From the NCBI GenBank assembly GCA_051004815.1, contig JBPCJY010000212.1, forward strand, positions 1 through 64,000: a stretch of 64,000 nucleotides of DNA. The letters run 5' to 3'. The position numbers and the translations under genes were made by a program. Positions 1 to 8,620 of the stretch are shown one piece after another (the stretch's first letter is position 1; every line of letters begins with the position of its first letter). The notes under the pieces are model-generated. The model saw only the letters and a list, made by a program, of their open reading frames with translations, was not told the DNA's origin and ran no database searches. Source of the stretch: JBBQXY01 sp051004815. Its GTDB lineage: Bacteria > Chloroflexota > Ktedonobacteria > Ktedonobacterales > Ktedonobacteraceae.

Positions 1-463
1 TCCAGTGACAGTCTACCGCCTGCTTGCTCACGGTGAGTCCCAGACTTCCCGCAAAGCGCGCTAACGCGCTGGGGCCGCTGTGCGGCTGACTCCACCAGCC
101 CATCACGAACAAGAGCGCCAACTGCGCAAAGCTGATCGTGCGCTCGCGCATTCCCATCTGTTTCGCGAGTTCCGGGGCATCGTGCTCAAAAAGCTGTTTT
201 AGCTGCTGATTGACCTGTGCTATACTCACCGTTCGCTTAAATTTCAGGCAGTTTTTGAGAATTACCTTCTCAATCACCCGATTTTTGAACATTTGAATGA
301 CAGTCGATCCTCATTTGGCAAAGAAGCTTGCCTTTAATCTCAAGCATTATTACCAAGTGGGGAATGAACACCGCTTTACACTCTTATTATGGATAAAAGT
401 GGGGCGAGCAATTCATTTTACGCCCAAAAATTTAAGCGAACGGTAAGGTGCTATACTCAACAT
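1..463 (-). pseudogene. IS4-type transposase N-terminus, split by an insert and cut by the left edge
   Basis: The minus strand from 229 to 1 reads as the N-terminal part of a transposase (includes MRERTISFAQLALLF and GWWSQPHSGPSALARFAG), a pattern I associate with IS4-type transposases. The original start can be rebuilt. At 463 an ATG reads M-L-S-I-A with an AGGAG motif 7 nt upstream (471-475). The same S-I-A codons recur at 226-218 and run on into the transposase frame. The 219 bp between these copies is an insert, so translation from 463 ends after about 17 codons. The remaining frame has only a GTG (229) with no ribosome-binding site. The rest lies outside the window. The family call is from pattern memory; the disruption is seen directly. 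Confidence 0.6.
228..447. mobile_element. MITE-like insert with 17 bp terminal inverted repeats and a 12 bp target duplication
   Basis: The ends carry ACCGTTCGCTTAAATTT at 228-244 and its perfect reverse complement at 428-444. The 12-mer GTGCTATACTCA occurs at 217-228 and again at 448-459, directly flanking the segment, as expected of a target-site duplication. Nothing coding is visible inside. Removing 219 bp restores an uninterrupted transposase start, so this is a non-autonomous element that landed in codons 3-5 of another transposase gene. A 10-13 bp duplication fits IS4-type mobilisation, but the parent element is not identifiable here. The exact ends are uncertain by 1-3 bp because the duplication and inverted repeat abut unevenly. 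Confidence 0.65.
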
Positions 464-584
464 CGCATGACTCCTGTGAAAGAGGATTGGTTGGTTTTTT
501 TCACCTCTATCTTCTCACAGGAGGTGCTCTTTGTCACCTCTTTTCTTCAGCTCTTCCTTTCTTAACTTGACGCCTATGGGGTCG

Positions 585-2369
585 TCACTCAGTCAGCACC
601 CTTAGCTTCAGCATAGCCTGAGTGCGATTATGCACGTTCAGTTTGCTATAGACATTTTTGAGATACCATTTAACGGTACTTTCCGCAATGACCATCTGCT
701 CTGCGATCTCTTGATTCGACATGCCTTCGGCAACGCACTGCAAGACCTCGAACTCACGCACGCTCAAGGCATCGAGCAGTGGCTGCAACCTCTTCTGTTG
801 CTGAGCATGCCCAGATGGCGAGATGGGACGTTCATGATGTTGTCTCAATGCCACCGACGAGGTGTTAACATAGGGTGTGGTCTCACTGTGTGTTGCGCGT
901 ATTTGCGAAAGGAGAGCCGCCATTTCGCCCTGAAAGATAAGCCGATCTTCCGGGCTCATACTCTCTCCATGCTCTGCCAGGCTTCGCTCGGCATCTTGCC
1001 AACGGAGATTGGCGGCTTCATGCTGATTATTGAAGAGGAGGACTTGGGCAGAATACAAGCAAAGCCGCGGGTGACGGAGTAAGGTCGTCTCGGGAAGCGC
1101 GGTTAACCAACGGGGCAGAGTGACTACTTCGCCGTGTGGTAGGGTGGGTGCTATGACCTGCTCAATCAGGTGCGCTGCTCGCTCAAAATCCTTACTCGAC
1201 AGGGCGTGGGTAATAGCTTCAGCGTGCAGATGCTGCTGCTCGTACCAGCTACTGGCCCGACTATGCAGCAGAGGAAGTGTGTCTTCCATGGTATTCTGGT
1301 ACTGGTCTGCCAGTAGACAACTGTACAGGAACTCAGCGAAAAAATAGCGGTAGCGATACCATTGACCCTCGTTGTCCAATGGTATGAGGAATATGTTGCA
1401 TTGCTCTAACTGTTCCAACAGCACCTGACTATTCGTACCGTCAGTCACCGCATCACAGAGAGAAGCATACAGGCGATCAAGAATTGACGTCTGAAGTAAG
1501 AAGGCCCGCATCTGCTCCGTCTGGTGCATGAGTACCTCCTCAGTCAAGTAGCTGAGGATATAGTGATGGCTGCCTGTGAAGTTCGCGAGAAAGCCCGCAC
1601 GACTTGCTGGAGTACATTCCGCGAGCGAGAGTACGGCAAGTTGGAGACCAGCGATCCAGCCTTCCATGCGCACTTCGAGCATCGCAACCTCTTCTGTGGA
1701 GAAACTGTGTTCCCTCACCTTTTGCAGAAAGGCTGTCACTTCCTCGGAAGTAAACTGCAAATCAGCTACCCTTACTTCAATGAGCTGCTGCCGCGCCCGT
1801 AGGCGTGCGAGTGCTAACGGTGGATCAACACGGCTAGCCATGATCAGATGCATCTGTAACGGCATGTGATGAAGGAAAAACGTGAGTTCATGGTGAATGG
1901 ATGACAGGGTAAGCAGATGAAAATCGTCCAGGATAAGGCCGAAGTGCTTTGGAACGGTAGCCAGCGCGTTGATGAGCATGGTTAGGATAGACTCGATAGG
2001 AGGCGGCTGTGGCGATTGGAGTAAGATTAATGCCTGTTCACCCACGCCGGGGTGAAGTTGATCCAGGGCAGCACAGACATAGCTCCAGAAACGAATGGAA
2101 TCATTGTCGCCCGTATCAAGAGAGAGCCAGCCTATGGGTGTATTTTTCCCTTCAAGAGTCTCTAACCACTCACAGAGCAGAGCCGTCTTACCATATCCTG
2201 CGGAAGCAGAAATAAGTGTGAGTTTTCGTTCCATTCCCTCATTCAACTGTGCCATGAGACGTGGACGCGCAATGAGGTGATGAGATAAAGAAGGAATATG
2301 TAGTTTTGTTGTCAAAAGTGGATAGCGATGCAGGGCGTGCTCTTTTGCTACAGGGAACTCTTTCTTCAT
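585..2369 (-). CDS. MalT-like ATP-dependent LuxR family transcriptional regulator
   Basis: This is a large STAND-type regulator of 594 residues from the chosen start. The N-terminal NTPase has a Walker A motif (SASAGYGKTALL) and a Walker B motif (LILDDFH). The C-terminal ~60 residues are a LuxR/GerE helix-turn-helix (LSVREFEVLQCVAEGMSNQE, then STVKWYLKNVYSKL). Classical MalT-type proteins are near 900 residues, so the helical sensor region is short here, and the protein may be a trimmed paralogue. The ATG at 2369 has GAGG 8 nt upstream; the in-frame ATG at 2396 has none. Its target and ligand cannot be inferred. It sits between mobile-element debris with no operon partner. Confidence 0.85.
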   Translation of the reverse strand: MKKEFPVAKEHALHRYPLLTTKLHIPSLSHHLIARPRLMAQLNEGMERKLTLISASAGYGKTALLCEWLETLEGKNTPIGWLSLDTGDNDSIRFWSYVCAALDQLHPGVGEQALILLQSPQPPPIESILTMLINALATVPKHFGLILDDFHLLTLSSIHHELTFFLHHMPLQMHLIMASRVDPPLALARLRARQQLIEVRVADLQFTSEEVTAFLQKVREHSFSTEEVAMLEVRMEGWIAGLQLAVLSLAECTPASRAGFLANFTGSHHYILSYLTEEVLMHQTEQMRAFLLQTSILDRLYASLCDAVTDGTNSQVLLEQLEQCNIFLIPLDNEGQWYRYRYFFAEFLYSCLLADQYQNTMEDTLPLLHSRASSWYEQQHLHAEAITHALSSKDFERAAHLIEQVIAPTLPHGEVVTLPRWLTALPETTLLRHPRLCLYSAQVLLFNNQHEAANLRWQDAERSLAEHGESMSPEDRLIFQGEMAALLSQIRATHSETTPYVNTSSVALRQHHERPISPSGHAQQQKRLQPLLDALSVREFEVLQCVAEGMSNQEIAEQMVIAESTVKWYLKNVYSKLNVHNRTQAMLKLRVLTE

Positions 2370-2449
2370 AGAATACCTCGACTTTGGATGCCACATGGGG
2401 CTAACATTTTCCTGAAAGGCACTAGCGAGAATTCAATGGACGCAGTTTG

Positions 2450-2645
2450 CACTCTCCTAATGACTTGCACTGCCGATCCCTTGGTTTGCCAAGCCCCACC
2501 TTCGATGTCCACCCGGGTAACTGCCCCACAAATCACGGCATACAGAGCTATCGTGGTGATATCTCGTAGCTGATACTGTGCGCGTCCGCTCCACTCGTGG
2601 ATCTTCTCTACAGGCAAAATGCTCTCGGATGGTGACCCCTTCCAT
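2450..2645 (-). pseudogene. Frameshifted remnant of an ISAs1-type transposase N-terminus
   Basis: Two overlapping minus-strand frames together rebuild the start of an ISAs1 (H-repeat) transposase. One frame gives an IREHFACREDPRVERTR segment. The other continues with LRDITTIALYAVICGAV and a VDIE segment. This order (PRxERTR, then a hydrophobic ALxAVICG helix, then WxDIE-like) is typical of that family's N-terminus. The frame change falls just after the PRVERTR segment, and nothing of the catalytic DDE domain remains. It is a dead fragment lying upstream of the LuxR-type regulator. Confidence 0.6.
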
Positions 2646-2656
2646 CTTCTCCTCAC

Positions 2657-3254
2657 TTCAGTAACAGGGCTTTTCTTACTGTATCATCTCCTTAGTACGT
2701 AGATGCGATTGCCTTGAGGGGCGCAGAGGACGGTATCCCTCTTAGCACGAGGTGAATTGTCCTCACTCTCTTGCTCGTCGTCGCAGATGACACGAGTTCA
2801 GTACCTGCATAGCTATACTGGCACTCATCTGATTGTACAGGGATGCAGCCAACTGGCACGAATCTACGCGGTCACCCGATCGGTACATGCGAGATCGAGA
2901 TGGACTACATTCTTCCACGCCGCGTCTTATCTACCATAAGGAGCAACGGGACGATGTATTTGAAAGAAGGGGTGGGAAACGGCACCTCTCCATCGCATTT
3001 CTAATGATAGCACGACTCAATGTAACTCGTATGGAGGTTCGGTTGATTTACGGTTATAGATTTATCAATATGGTTATGAAATGCAAATTTACACAAGCTA
3101 CATACAAAAAACAGAAAATATTTATGCATAGTAGAGATTAACGCTGGAATGGGCAAGAAAAAGTTAATGGGTATGTTTCTAACAAAGAGGAAGTACTTCC
3201 AGAGCCAACAAACTCCACCTTCTCACGGTCGAGTAGCATCGGCAACAATGCCAC
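2657..3254. other. Gene-poor stretch
   Basis: About 600 bp between two decayed fragments. Short open frames exist on both strands, but none shows a ribosome-binding site with a recognisable protein pattern. I see no repeat, RNA gene or clear promoter here. It is consistent with eroded insertion-sequence flank. Confidence 0.4.
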
Positions 3255-3450
3255 ACAGGGATGTTGAATGAATGTCAAAGTGCTGAATTAACGTGATCAG
3301 CTCATGTACGCTAAAGGGTTTGCGTAGCGTTGGAATGGTAGGAAAAAGAGAGCTGTACCGTATCGAGGCTGTACTGACTTGCCGCTGAAATGACGATGAG
3401 CGGAAGACGCTTGCAGAGGCACAGGTGAATGGCCCTCCACAGACGATTAC
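3255..3450 (-). pseudogene. Broken response-regulator receiver fragment
   Basis: One minus-strand frame contains RLPLIVISAASQYSLDTVQL (3406-3338), resembling the beta-4/alpha-4 part of a CheY-like receiver domain. A second frame then continues with FLPTIPTLRKPFSVHELITL, resembling the beta-5/alpha-5 end with its conserved Lys-Pro-Phe. The two join at an A-rich run near 3342-3346, so a frameshift separates them. No phosphoacceptor aspartate or output domain is readable. I interpret it as the tail of a dead response-regulator gene; a short receiver-like protein restored by a sequencing correction is less likely. Confidence 0.45.
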
Positions 3451-3660
3451 TAGCATTCAAAAGCGAACAGAAGCGCACACCAATTTTTTATGGGTGTCGT
3501 GTTGATGCGCATGAAAAACCCTCTACCAAGGTTGCGATGTTCGTGAACCGTGGTGCTTTTTGTGCGTATATGATAGAATATATATCAATCTCATTGAGTC
3601 GTTGTCTCGCACGCACGTAACTTTGAGTAGGTTGGGTTCCATCAGGAAAGTTAGCAACAA

Positions 3661-4626
3661 ATGATGAGTACAAACGAGCAAGATGCTTCGGCACTGGACG
3701 CCTATTCACATGCAGTGACCACCGCCGCTGAACGTGTTGGGCCTGCGGTAGTGCGTATAGATATAGAACGAGACAATCAACGTGTTGGCCCCTTTACACT
3801 CCCAGAATTTGGGGGAGGACTTGGCTCTGGTTTCATTTTTGCCTCCGACGGACAAATTCTTACCAATGCCCACGTCGTTTCTAAGGCGCGACACATCCAG
3901 GTGACATTGGCCGATGGTCGCAAATTTTATGCTGGCCTCGTGGGTAGTGACCCGGAAGTGGATGTCGCTATCCTGCGTATCGGCGTGGATCACCTGCCTG
4001 TGGCTGAGCTGGGCCGTGTACCGCTCCGTGTCGGGCAGTTGGTCCTTGCTTTGGGCAATCCTTATGGCTTGAACTGGACGGTGACTGCTGGCGTCGTCAG
4101 CGCGTTAGGACGTACACTGGATATTCCCGGCTCTCGAAAAATGACCAACTTGATACAAACAGATACCTCCATTAACCCAGGCAACTCCGGTGGCCCTCTG
4201 GTTGATAGCCTTGGGCGTGTGGTGGGTATCACTACCGCTATGATGCCAATGGCGCAAGGCTTAGGTTTCTCCGTTTCCCTGGATACCATCAAAGCAGTTA
4301 TTGCGAAAGTAAACCAGCGGCGCGAGCAGAAGCCCAACGGCGTATCCCTTGGCGTTGGTGGGATGCGGGTAAGAATCGACGCAAACCTGCAAAAGACATT
4401 GCAAATCACACAGCAACATGGTTTAGAGTTGTTGGAGATACGTCGAGAAGGCCCGGCAGACCGTGCCGAACTCAAACGCATGGACATCATTCTCTCCGCC
4501 GACGATGAAGCTATCACCGAGTCGGGCGATTTGCAGCGTATTGTGCGCCGTCATCGTTCAGGTGAGAAAATGACGCTCAATTTTATACGTGGTGGCAAAA
4601 AACGCAAAGTGACAGTGGTACTCTAA
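3661..4626 (+). CDS. HtrA/Deg-type serine protease, trypsin domain plus C-terminal PDZ
   Basis: This is a trypsin-fold protease of 321 residues with the catalytic triad visible: His71 in TNAHVV, Asp101 in EVDVAIL and Ser176 in PGNSGGPL. Residues ~230-321 resemble a PDZ domain (GLELLEIRREGPADRAELKRMD). HtrA proteins normally degrade misfolded envelope proteins. This copy has no signal peptide or membrane anchor, since the protease domain begins within ~25 residues of the start, so it may be cytoplasmic. AGGAAAG lies ~10 nt before the ATG. It is a single gene closed by a strong hairpin. Confidence 0.9.
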   Translation: MMSTNEQDASALDAYSHAVTTAAERVGPAVVRIDIERDNQRVGPFTLPEFGGGLGSGFIFASDGQILTNAHVVSKARHIQVTLADGRKFYAGLVGSDPEVDVAILRIGVDHLPVAELGRVPLRVGQLVLALGNPYGLNWTVTAGVVSALGRTLDIPGSRKMTNLIQTDTSINPGNSGGPLVDSLGRVVGITTAMMPMAQGLGFSVSLDTIKAVIAKVNQRREQKPNGVSLGVGGMRVRIDANLQKTLQITQQHGLELLEIRREGPADRAELKRMDIILSADDEAITESGDLQRIVRRHRSGEKMTLNFIRGGKKRKVTVVL

Positions 4627-4646
4627 CAAACTGAACGGTCTCTGTT

Positions 4647-4698
4647 ATGAGGGTCGCATACGTAGTATATATACAGTGGGGGCGTATGCGACCCTCAT
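4647..4698. terminator. Bidirectional hairpin terminator between convergent genes
   Basis: A 16 bp perfect inverted repeat (ATGAGGGTCGCATACG at 4647-4662, complement at 4683-4698) with a 20 nt loop lies between the convergent protease and PAC2 genes. On the plus strand it is followed by TTTTGCTTT. Confidence 0.8.
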
Positions 4699-4704
4699 TT
4701 TGCT

Positions 4705-5667
4705 TTACTCGCTTTCTTCGTCCTCATCAGATTCTTGGGGGTTGTTTTCGCGCTGTTTGCGCAGAAGCTCTTCCACACCGCGAATCAGGCTCTCGGCACT
4801 TGGCAACGGCCCTGTGCCTACCGTTTTATCCCGATTGAAGACGATATCGTCCTCATCATCCTCATCATCGTCGGCGTTCATGGAGTCCGCGAGTTGCTCC
4901 TCAAGCTTGCGCACATAGGCACTGGCTTCAGGGTCACGCGCTACTAGCGTGGAGATTTGCTCTTCGAAGCGAATCGCATCCGTTTGAATATCGCTTAAAT
5001 CTAGTCCCAGCGATAGAAACGTGTTGAGATAAGTCAAGAGAGCAGATGTGACCTTGATGTTCGGAGTTGCCGCCAGGTAGTGCGGTGCCGCTGCCCAAAG
5101 ACTTGCCGTGGGGATAGCTGCCCGCCGGAAGGCATCCTGTAGCACACCAAGCATACCTGTCGGACCTTCGTAGCGCGAGGTATGAATATCCATTTCGTTC
5201 AGCCGTTCCTGCATGTCGCTACTCGTGGATGTGCCTGACATGGGTACAGCGATTGAATGTGGTACATCGGCCAGCAATGCCCCCAGCAACACGACTTCTG
5301 AGGTTTTGAATTTCTGACATACTTCCAGGAAGCATTTACTGAAGGTTTTCCATTTCAATTGTGGCTCTGTGCCAAGATAGAGCAAAATGTCATGATCCGA
5401 ACTGGGTATTTGATAGGCTAAAAATTGACTGGACGGCCAGACGATCGTTCGTTGTATGCCATCAACAAACTTGATAGTTGGGCGTGCTTCCGTAAAAACA
5501 AAAAAATCCTCGATCTCAAACTCCGCAACCTTGTCTGGTTTCCAACGATCTATCAGGAATTTGATGGCGGTTGTTGCCGAGTCGGCAGCATCGTTCCACC
5601 CACCAAGAGCGGCAATTACCACAGGATTGCGTAATGTAGGCTCACTTTGATACTGTATATATTTCAT
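4705..5667 (-). CDS. PAC2 family protein (proteasome assembly chaperone-like)
   Basis: A protein of 320 residues. The N-terminus (NPVVIAALGGWNDAADSATTA) and later the LLGALLADVPH and GPTGMLGVLQDAFR segments match the PAC2 family pattern known from actinobacteria and Chloroflexi, where the function is not settled; archaeal/eukaryotic relatives assist proteasome assembly. The C-terminus is strongly acidic (an Asp/Glu run near residues 268-277 and again at the end), with a coiled helix before it. The ATG at 5667 is preceded by AGAGG. It is monocistronic and shares a terminator with the protease gene. Confidence 0.8.
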   Translation of the reverse strand: MKYIQYQSEPTLRNPVVIAALGGWNDAADSATTAIKFLIDRWKPDKVAEFEIEDFFVFTEARPTIKFVDGIQRTIVWPSSQFLAYQIPSSDHDILLYLGTEPQLKWKTFSKCFLEVCQKFKTSEVVLLGALLADVPHSIAVPMSGTSTSSDMQERLNEMDIHTSRYEGPTGMLGVLQDAFRRAAIPTASLWAAAPHYLAATPNIKVTSALLTYLNTFLSLGLDLSDIQTDAIRFEEQISTLVARDPEASAYVRKLEEQLADSMNADDDEDDEDDIVFNRDKTVGTGPLPSAESLIRGVEELLRKQRENNPQESDEDEESE

Positions 5668-5758
5668 CAAAAAATTACCTCTTAGGATGCTCGATTATGC
5701 TTCCTCCGCTGCGATACATGGTACCATTGTAGCATGCCTGAAAAGGGGCTAAGTTTTA

Positions 5759-6880
5759 TCATGTGAAGAGTTTAGTCATCAAATTGCTACTGCTAATACT
5801 ACACGTATTCGCTAGACATCCTAAATTCCACAAGTGTTCAATCGTGGCAAGCAGTGCATAGTGGTTATAGGGGGCATCATTAAGGGTAATGTGACGCGGC
5901 CCCTGCGAGGTGACAACAATAAATGGCACATTACCACCACCCAATATGCTGCCATCGGCTCCAGTTGGACTTTGGCAACAACCGTTCTGATCGGCGTCAC
6001 TTTCATCCCAGGATATAACAATGGCTGCTCCTTGCTGCCAGGCAGGTGAACCCATAATCTTTTGTACCGTAGTATGGACAAAGTTATCTCCCTGCGCTAT
6101 AAGCCCATCATACGAGGAGCAACTTGAGGTGCCATGCATATCGTTGCACATATCAGGCGTTATCCAAACAAAATTTGGCATGTTTGCGGATTGTATATCC
6201 TGGTCAAATTGTGTGAACGGTACGATATGCTGCATGCGAGCGGGGTTATTGCGAATGCTGGAGAAATACATAAAGGGATCGTGTTTGCCTGCGTATGGAC
6301 CGGCGGATGCGCCAGTAAAACCCGGTGCAGGCAGAGATTGCATGTAGGCTTGCCATGTCATCTGATGTGCCTCGAGCTGATCGACAATGGTTTGCCCATT
6401 GAACAGATGCGGCTGGCTGCTCGCGCTATTATACTGATTTTGTGACAAAGAGGATGCAAATGCAGCCGGAGGACAGGTAACTGCTGCACCAGCATGGCAG
6501 TCATCCCAGATGCCTTGAAAATTGCCGGCAATAGCGGACAGGTAGTTAGGCAGGCTTGGGTGCGTGACGCCATAGTAATGTGTAGTTGTGCCGTAAGTAC
6601 TGGCAAGCTGGTTCAGATAAGGCGCATCGGCGGTATTGCCAATTATTTGATTGACCGCATGATTCTCCATCATGATATAAAAGATATGTCGCAAATTTGT
6701 ACTTTGTGGGGTAAGGGGTACTTGGATAGTAGCCGTACTTTGTGTAGCGGGCGCAGTCCCCTGGTTTGTCGAAGGTGGAGAAGCTTGACCTTGCTGGGGT
6801 ACAGTCGTATTTCCACAGCTTACGAGAACGAAGATCATGAGCATAGCTAATGGCATTGTGAAGGAACGAAAACAACGCAT
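5759..6880 (-). CDS. Secreted lipoprotein phosphoesterase (acid phosphatase/phospholipase C-like)
   Basis: The chosen start gives 373 residues: a basic/hydrophobic leader ending in a lipobox (FVLVSC), a Ser/Thr/Gln-rich linker, then an alkaline-phosphatase-like catalytic domain of the PF04185 type. Visible motifs are IFYIMMENHAVNQIIG near the start of the domain (metal-binding Glu-Asn), a THPSLPNYLSAIAG segment with the likely nucleophile region, and ISWDESD near the C-terminus. Members hydrolyse phosphate monoesters or phospholipids outside the cell. GGAG sits 7 nt before the ATG at 6880, so the upstream in-frame ATGs are not preferred. Substrate unknown. Confidence 0.85.
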   Translation of the reverse strand: MRCFRSFTMPLAMLMIFVLVSCGNTTVPQQGQASPPSTNQGTAPATQSTATIQVPLTPQSTNLRHIFYIMMENHAVNQIIGNTADAPYLNQLASTYGTTTHYYGVTHPSLPNYLSAIAGNFQGIWDDCHAGAAVTCPPAAFASSLSQNQYNSASSQPHLFNGQTIVDQLEAHQMTWQAYMQSLPAPGFTGASAGPYAGKHDPFMYFSSIRNNPARMQHIVPFTQFDQDIQSANMPNFVWITPDMCNDMHGTSSCSSYDGLIAQGDNFVHTTVQKIMGSPAWQQGAAIVISWDESDADQNGCCQSPTGADGSILGGGNVPFIVVTSQGPRHITLNDAPYNHYALLATIEHLWNLGCLANTCSISSSNLMTKLFT

Positions 6881-6991
6881 AAAGTACTCCATACAAAAAT
6901 ATCTCATTATCAGTTGCAATGATCAGTATAAACCATTAGTGACAAACCGTCCACTGCTATGAATTTCCTATAGCCATGGGAATACGGAATA

Positions 6992-7021
6992 TTGACGGCA
7001 AGTAACTTAAACCCGTATACT
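6992..7021 (+). promoter_or_regulatory. Sigma-70 type promoter giving a leaderless mRNA
   Basis: TTGACG (6992-6997), an 18 nt spacer and TATACT (7016-7021) form a near-consensus promoter. The only well-placed ATG for the next gene is at 7028, where transcription should begin, and it has no Shine-Dalgarno sequence. The TTG inside the -35 box could be misread as a start codon for that gene. Confidence 0.65.
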
Positions 7022-7027
7022 TTACAC

Positions 7028-7975
7028 ATGATATCAGAACAACTGCCGATTATCTACCAGGATCATCACCTGCTCATCGTCAACAAACCTGCCGGACTGG
7101 TGATCCATCCAACGTATAAAAATGCCGATGGGACGATGTGGGACGCGCTCTTAGTGTACCTGGCGCAGCAGGGAAGTGATGACTGGCAACCACCGGAGTT
7201 ACCCGACGAGCTAGCATGGGCAGGTGCTCCACCACATATTCAAACGATGTTGCGTGAAAAACGTACCGCACGCCTGTGGAAGGAAGATGGTTGGCTACCG
7301 CGCCCATGCTTGCTGCATCGTTTAGACAAAGATACATCGGGCATCGTTGCGCTGGCACGCACTGAACGCTCAAGGCGGTATCTGGTACGCCAATTTCACG
7401 ATCATTCCATCGTGAAACGCTACCTGGCGGTTGTGCAAAAGGGAGCTTGTGCCTGGTCGCGTCCGCGCACTACATTTACGCTGACCCGTAAAGATGCTGT
7501 GCCGGAGATTATCGAAGGAGACGCACTGCCTACGTTGGAGATTGCTGCTGAATTTTTGCTGGATGGGCCACTACAGCGCGACCCTGCTGATCGTCGCCGC
7601 TGCATCGTTGGCCCTGATGGACAGGCTGCAATGACAAAAGTGAAAGTACTAGCGACATCAGATACGGGCGATTTTTCTTTGCTTGATGTGCGTCCTATCA
7701 CGGGACGCACTCATCAAATACGGGCGCACTTGTCCGCGTTGGGGTATGCGATTGTTGGCGACCAGGTCTATGCGCCACCTTCTATAGCTGGTACTCCACA
7801 GGCCGCACTGCACCGACAATTCTTGCACGCACACAGCCTGACCTTGCGGCACTACCCCGATCATGCCCTGTGCAACTTTGTGGCTCCATTAGCCACTGAT
7901 CTGCTTTCATGGATGAATGTATATTTCCCTTTGGGTTTAGGAGCACTACATGCCAGCAACATCATACCCGCCTGA
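7028..7975 (+). CDS. RluA family pseudouridine synthase
   Basis: This enzyme isomerises specific uridines in rRNA or tRNA to pseudouridine. It has 315 residues. The catalytic motif HRLDKDTSGIVALA contains the conserved Asp, and the C-terminal RPITGRTHQIRAHLSALG and VGDQVY segments are typical of the RluA/C/D group. There is no N-terminal S4 domain: the fold starts directly at the IIYQDHHLLIVNKPAGLVIH segment. An insertion of ~45 residues between the KPAGLVIHP strand and the catalytic motif is longer than usual. The start at 7028 follows the promoter directly (predicted leaderless). Its last 26 nt overlap the next gene. Target RNA unknown. Confidence 0.9.
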   Translation: MISEQLPIIYQDHHLLIVNKPAGLVIHPTYKNADGTMWDALLVYLAQQGSDDWQPPELPDELAWAGAPPHIQTMLREKRTARLWKEDGWLPRPCLLHRLDKDTSGIVALARTERSRRYLVRQFHDHSIVKRYLAVVQKGACAWSRPRTTFTLTRKDAVPEIIEGDALPTLEIAAEFLLDGPLQRDPADRRRCIVGPDGQAAMTKVKVLATSDTGDFSLLDVRPITGRTHQIRAHLSALGYAIVGDQVYAPPSIAGTPQAALHRQFLHAHSLTLRHYPDHALCNFVAPLATDLLSWMNVYFPLGLGALHASNIIPA

Positions 7976-8504
7976 TACCGGCCCTCTGGCTCAACTTAGC
8001 GCGGAAGAGAAGAAAAAACGTCTCGATGCCATGGTGAAAATCTGGCAGAGTGATACCGAACGCCGTATCGAACGTGAAGGCTATCGTGCTTTTCTCACCA
8101 CGGCAGGGCTGGATGAATATCGCTATGCTGTTTGGCTGCGCTTCCCAGAGTGGGCACGTTTCGCCGTCGTCGGACAGGTAATTACCCTGCAACGTTCGCA
8201 AAGCGGCTCGCCAGAAGACCCTACACTGTTCAGCATTTGGCGTCATGATCCTCTCTTAAAGTCGCTCCCTGATTGGAAGATACAGCTTCCCAACGAAAAC
8301 GTATTCACTATTTCGGTACGCATCACCCCAGGAGGATTGGGTGAGGGCAGTAAGTGGGCCACTGTAATGCCCAAAGAGCTGATTCCTCGCTATAAACCCG
8401 GCTGGCCAACGCAGCAAGATTGGGTCACTTGGACGCGCTCCTTTGATTGGCTCTCCGTATCCGTCGGCTTCATTCGGGCAATGCTTGATTCGCTGGAGAG
8501 GTAA
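7950..8504 (+). CDS. Conserved hypothetical protein, coupled to the pseudouridine synthase
   Basis: A soluble protein of 184 residues that I do not recognise. It begins with a helical, charged N-terminus (AEEKKKRLDAMVKIWQ) followed by an aromatic-rich mixed region with many Trp residues. No membrane segment, signal peptide or metal motif is seen. AGGAG lies 7 nt before the ATG, inside the end of the upstream gene, and the 26 nt overlap implies translational coupling. A hairpin follows it. No function can be assigned. Confidence 0.7.
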   Translation: MPATSYPPDTGPLAQLSAEEKKKRLDAMVKIWQSDTERRIEREGYRAFLTTAGLDEYRYAVWLRFPEWARFAVVGQVITLQRSQSGSPEDPTLFSIWRHDPLLKSLPDWKIQLPNENVFTISVRITPGGLGEGSKWATVMPKELIPRYKPGWPTQQDWVTWTRSFDWLSVSVGFIRAMLDSLER

Positions 8505-8526
8505 CACCTGCCACTCTCACAGAGAA

Positions 8527-8560
8527 AATGGGAGTGATAACAATTATCATCACTCCCATT
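8527..8560 (+). terminator. Hairpin terminator
   Basis: A 12 bp perfect stem (AATGGGAGTGAT and its complement) with a 10 nt loop begins 22 nt after the hypothetical gene. It may also serve the convergent phosphatase gene. Confidence 0.7.
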
Positions 8561-8620
8561 AAAGTGCGTCATGTGTGTAGTGATTTTTAACAGTACAGTG
8601 TCAGCGAACATTGGCTGTCG

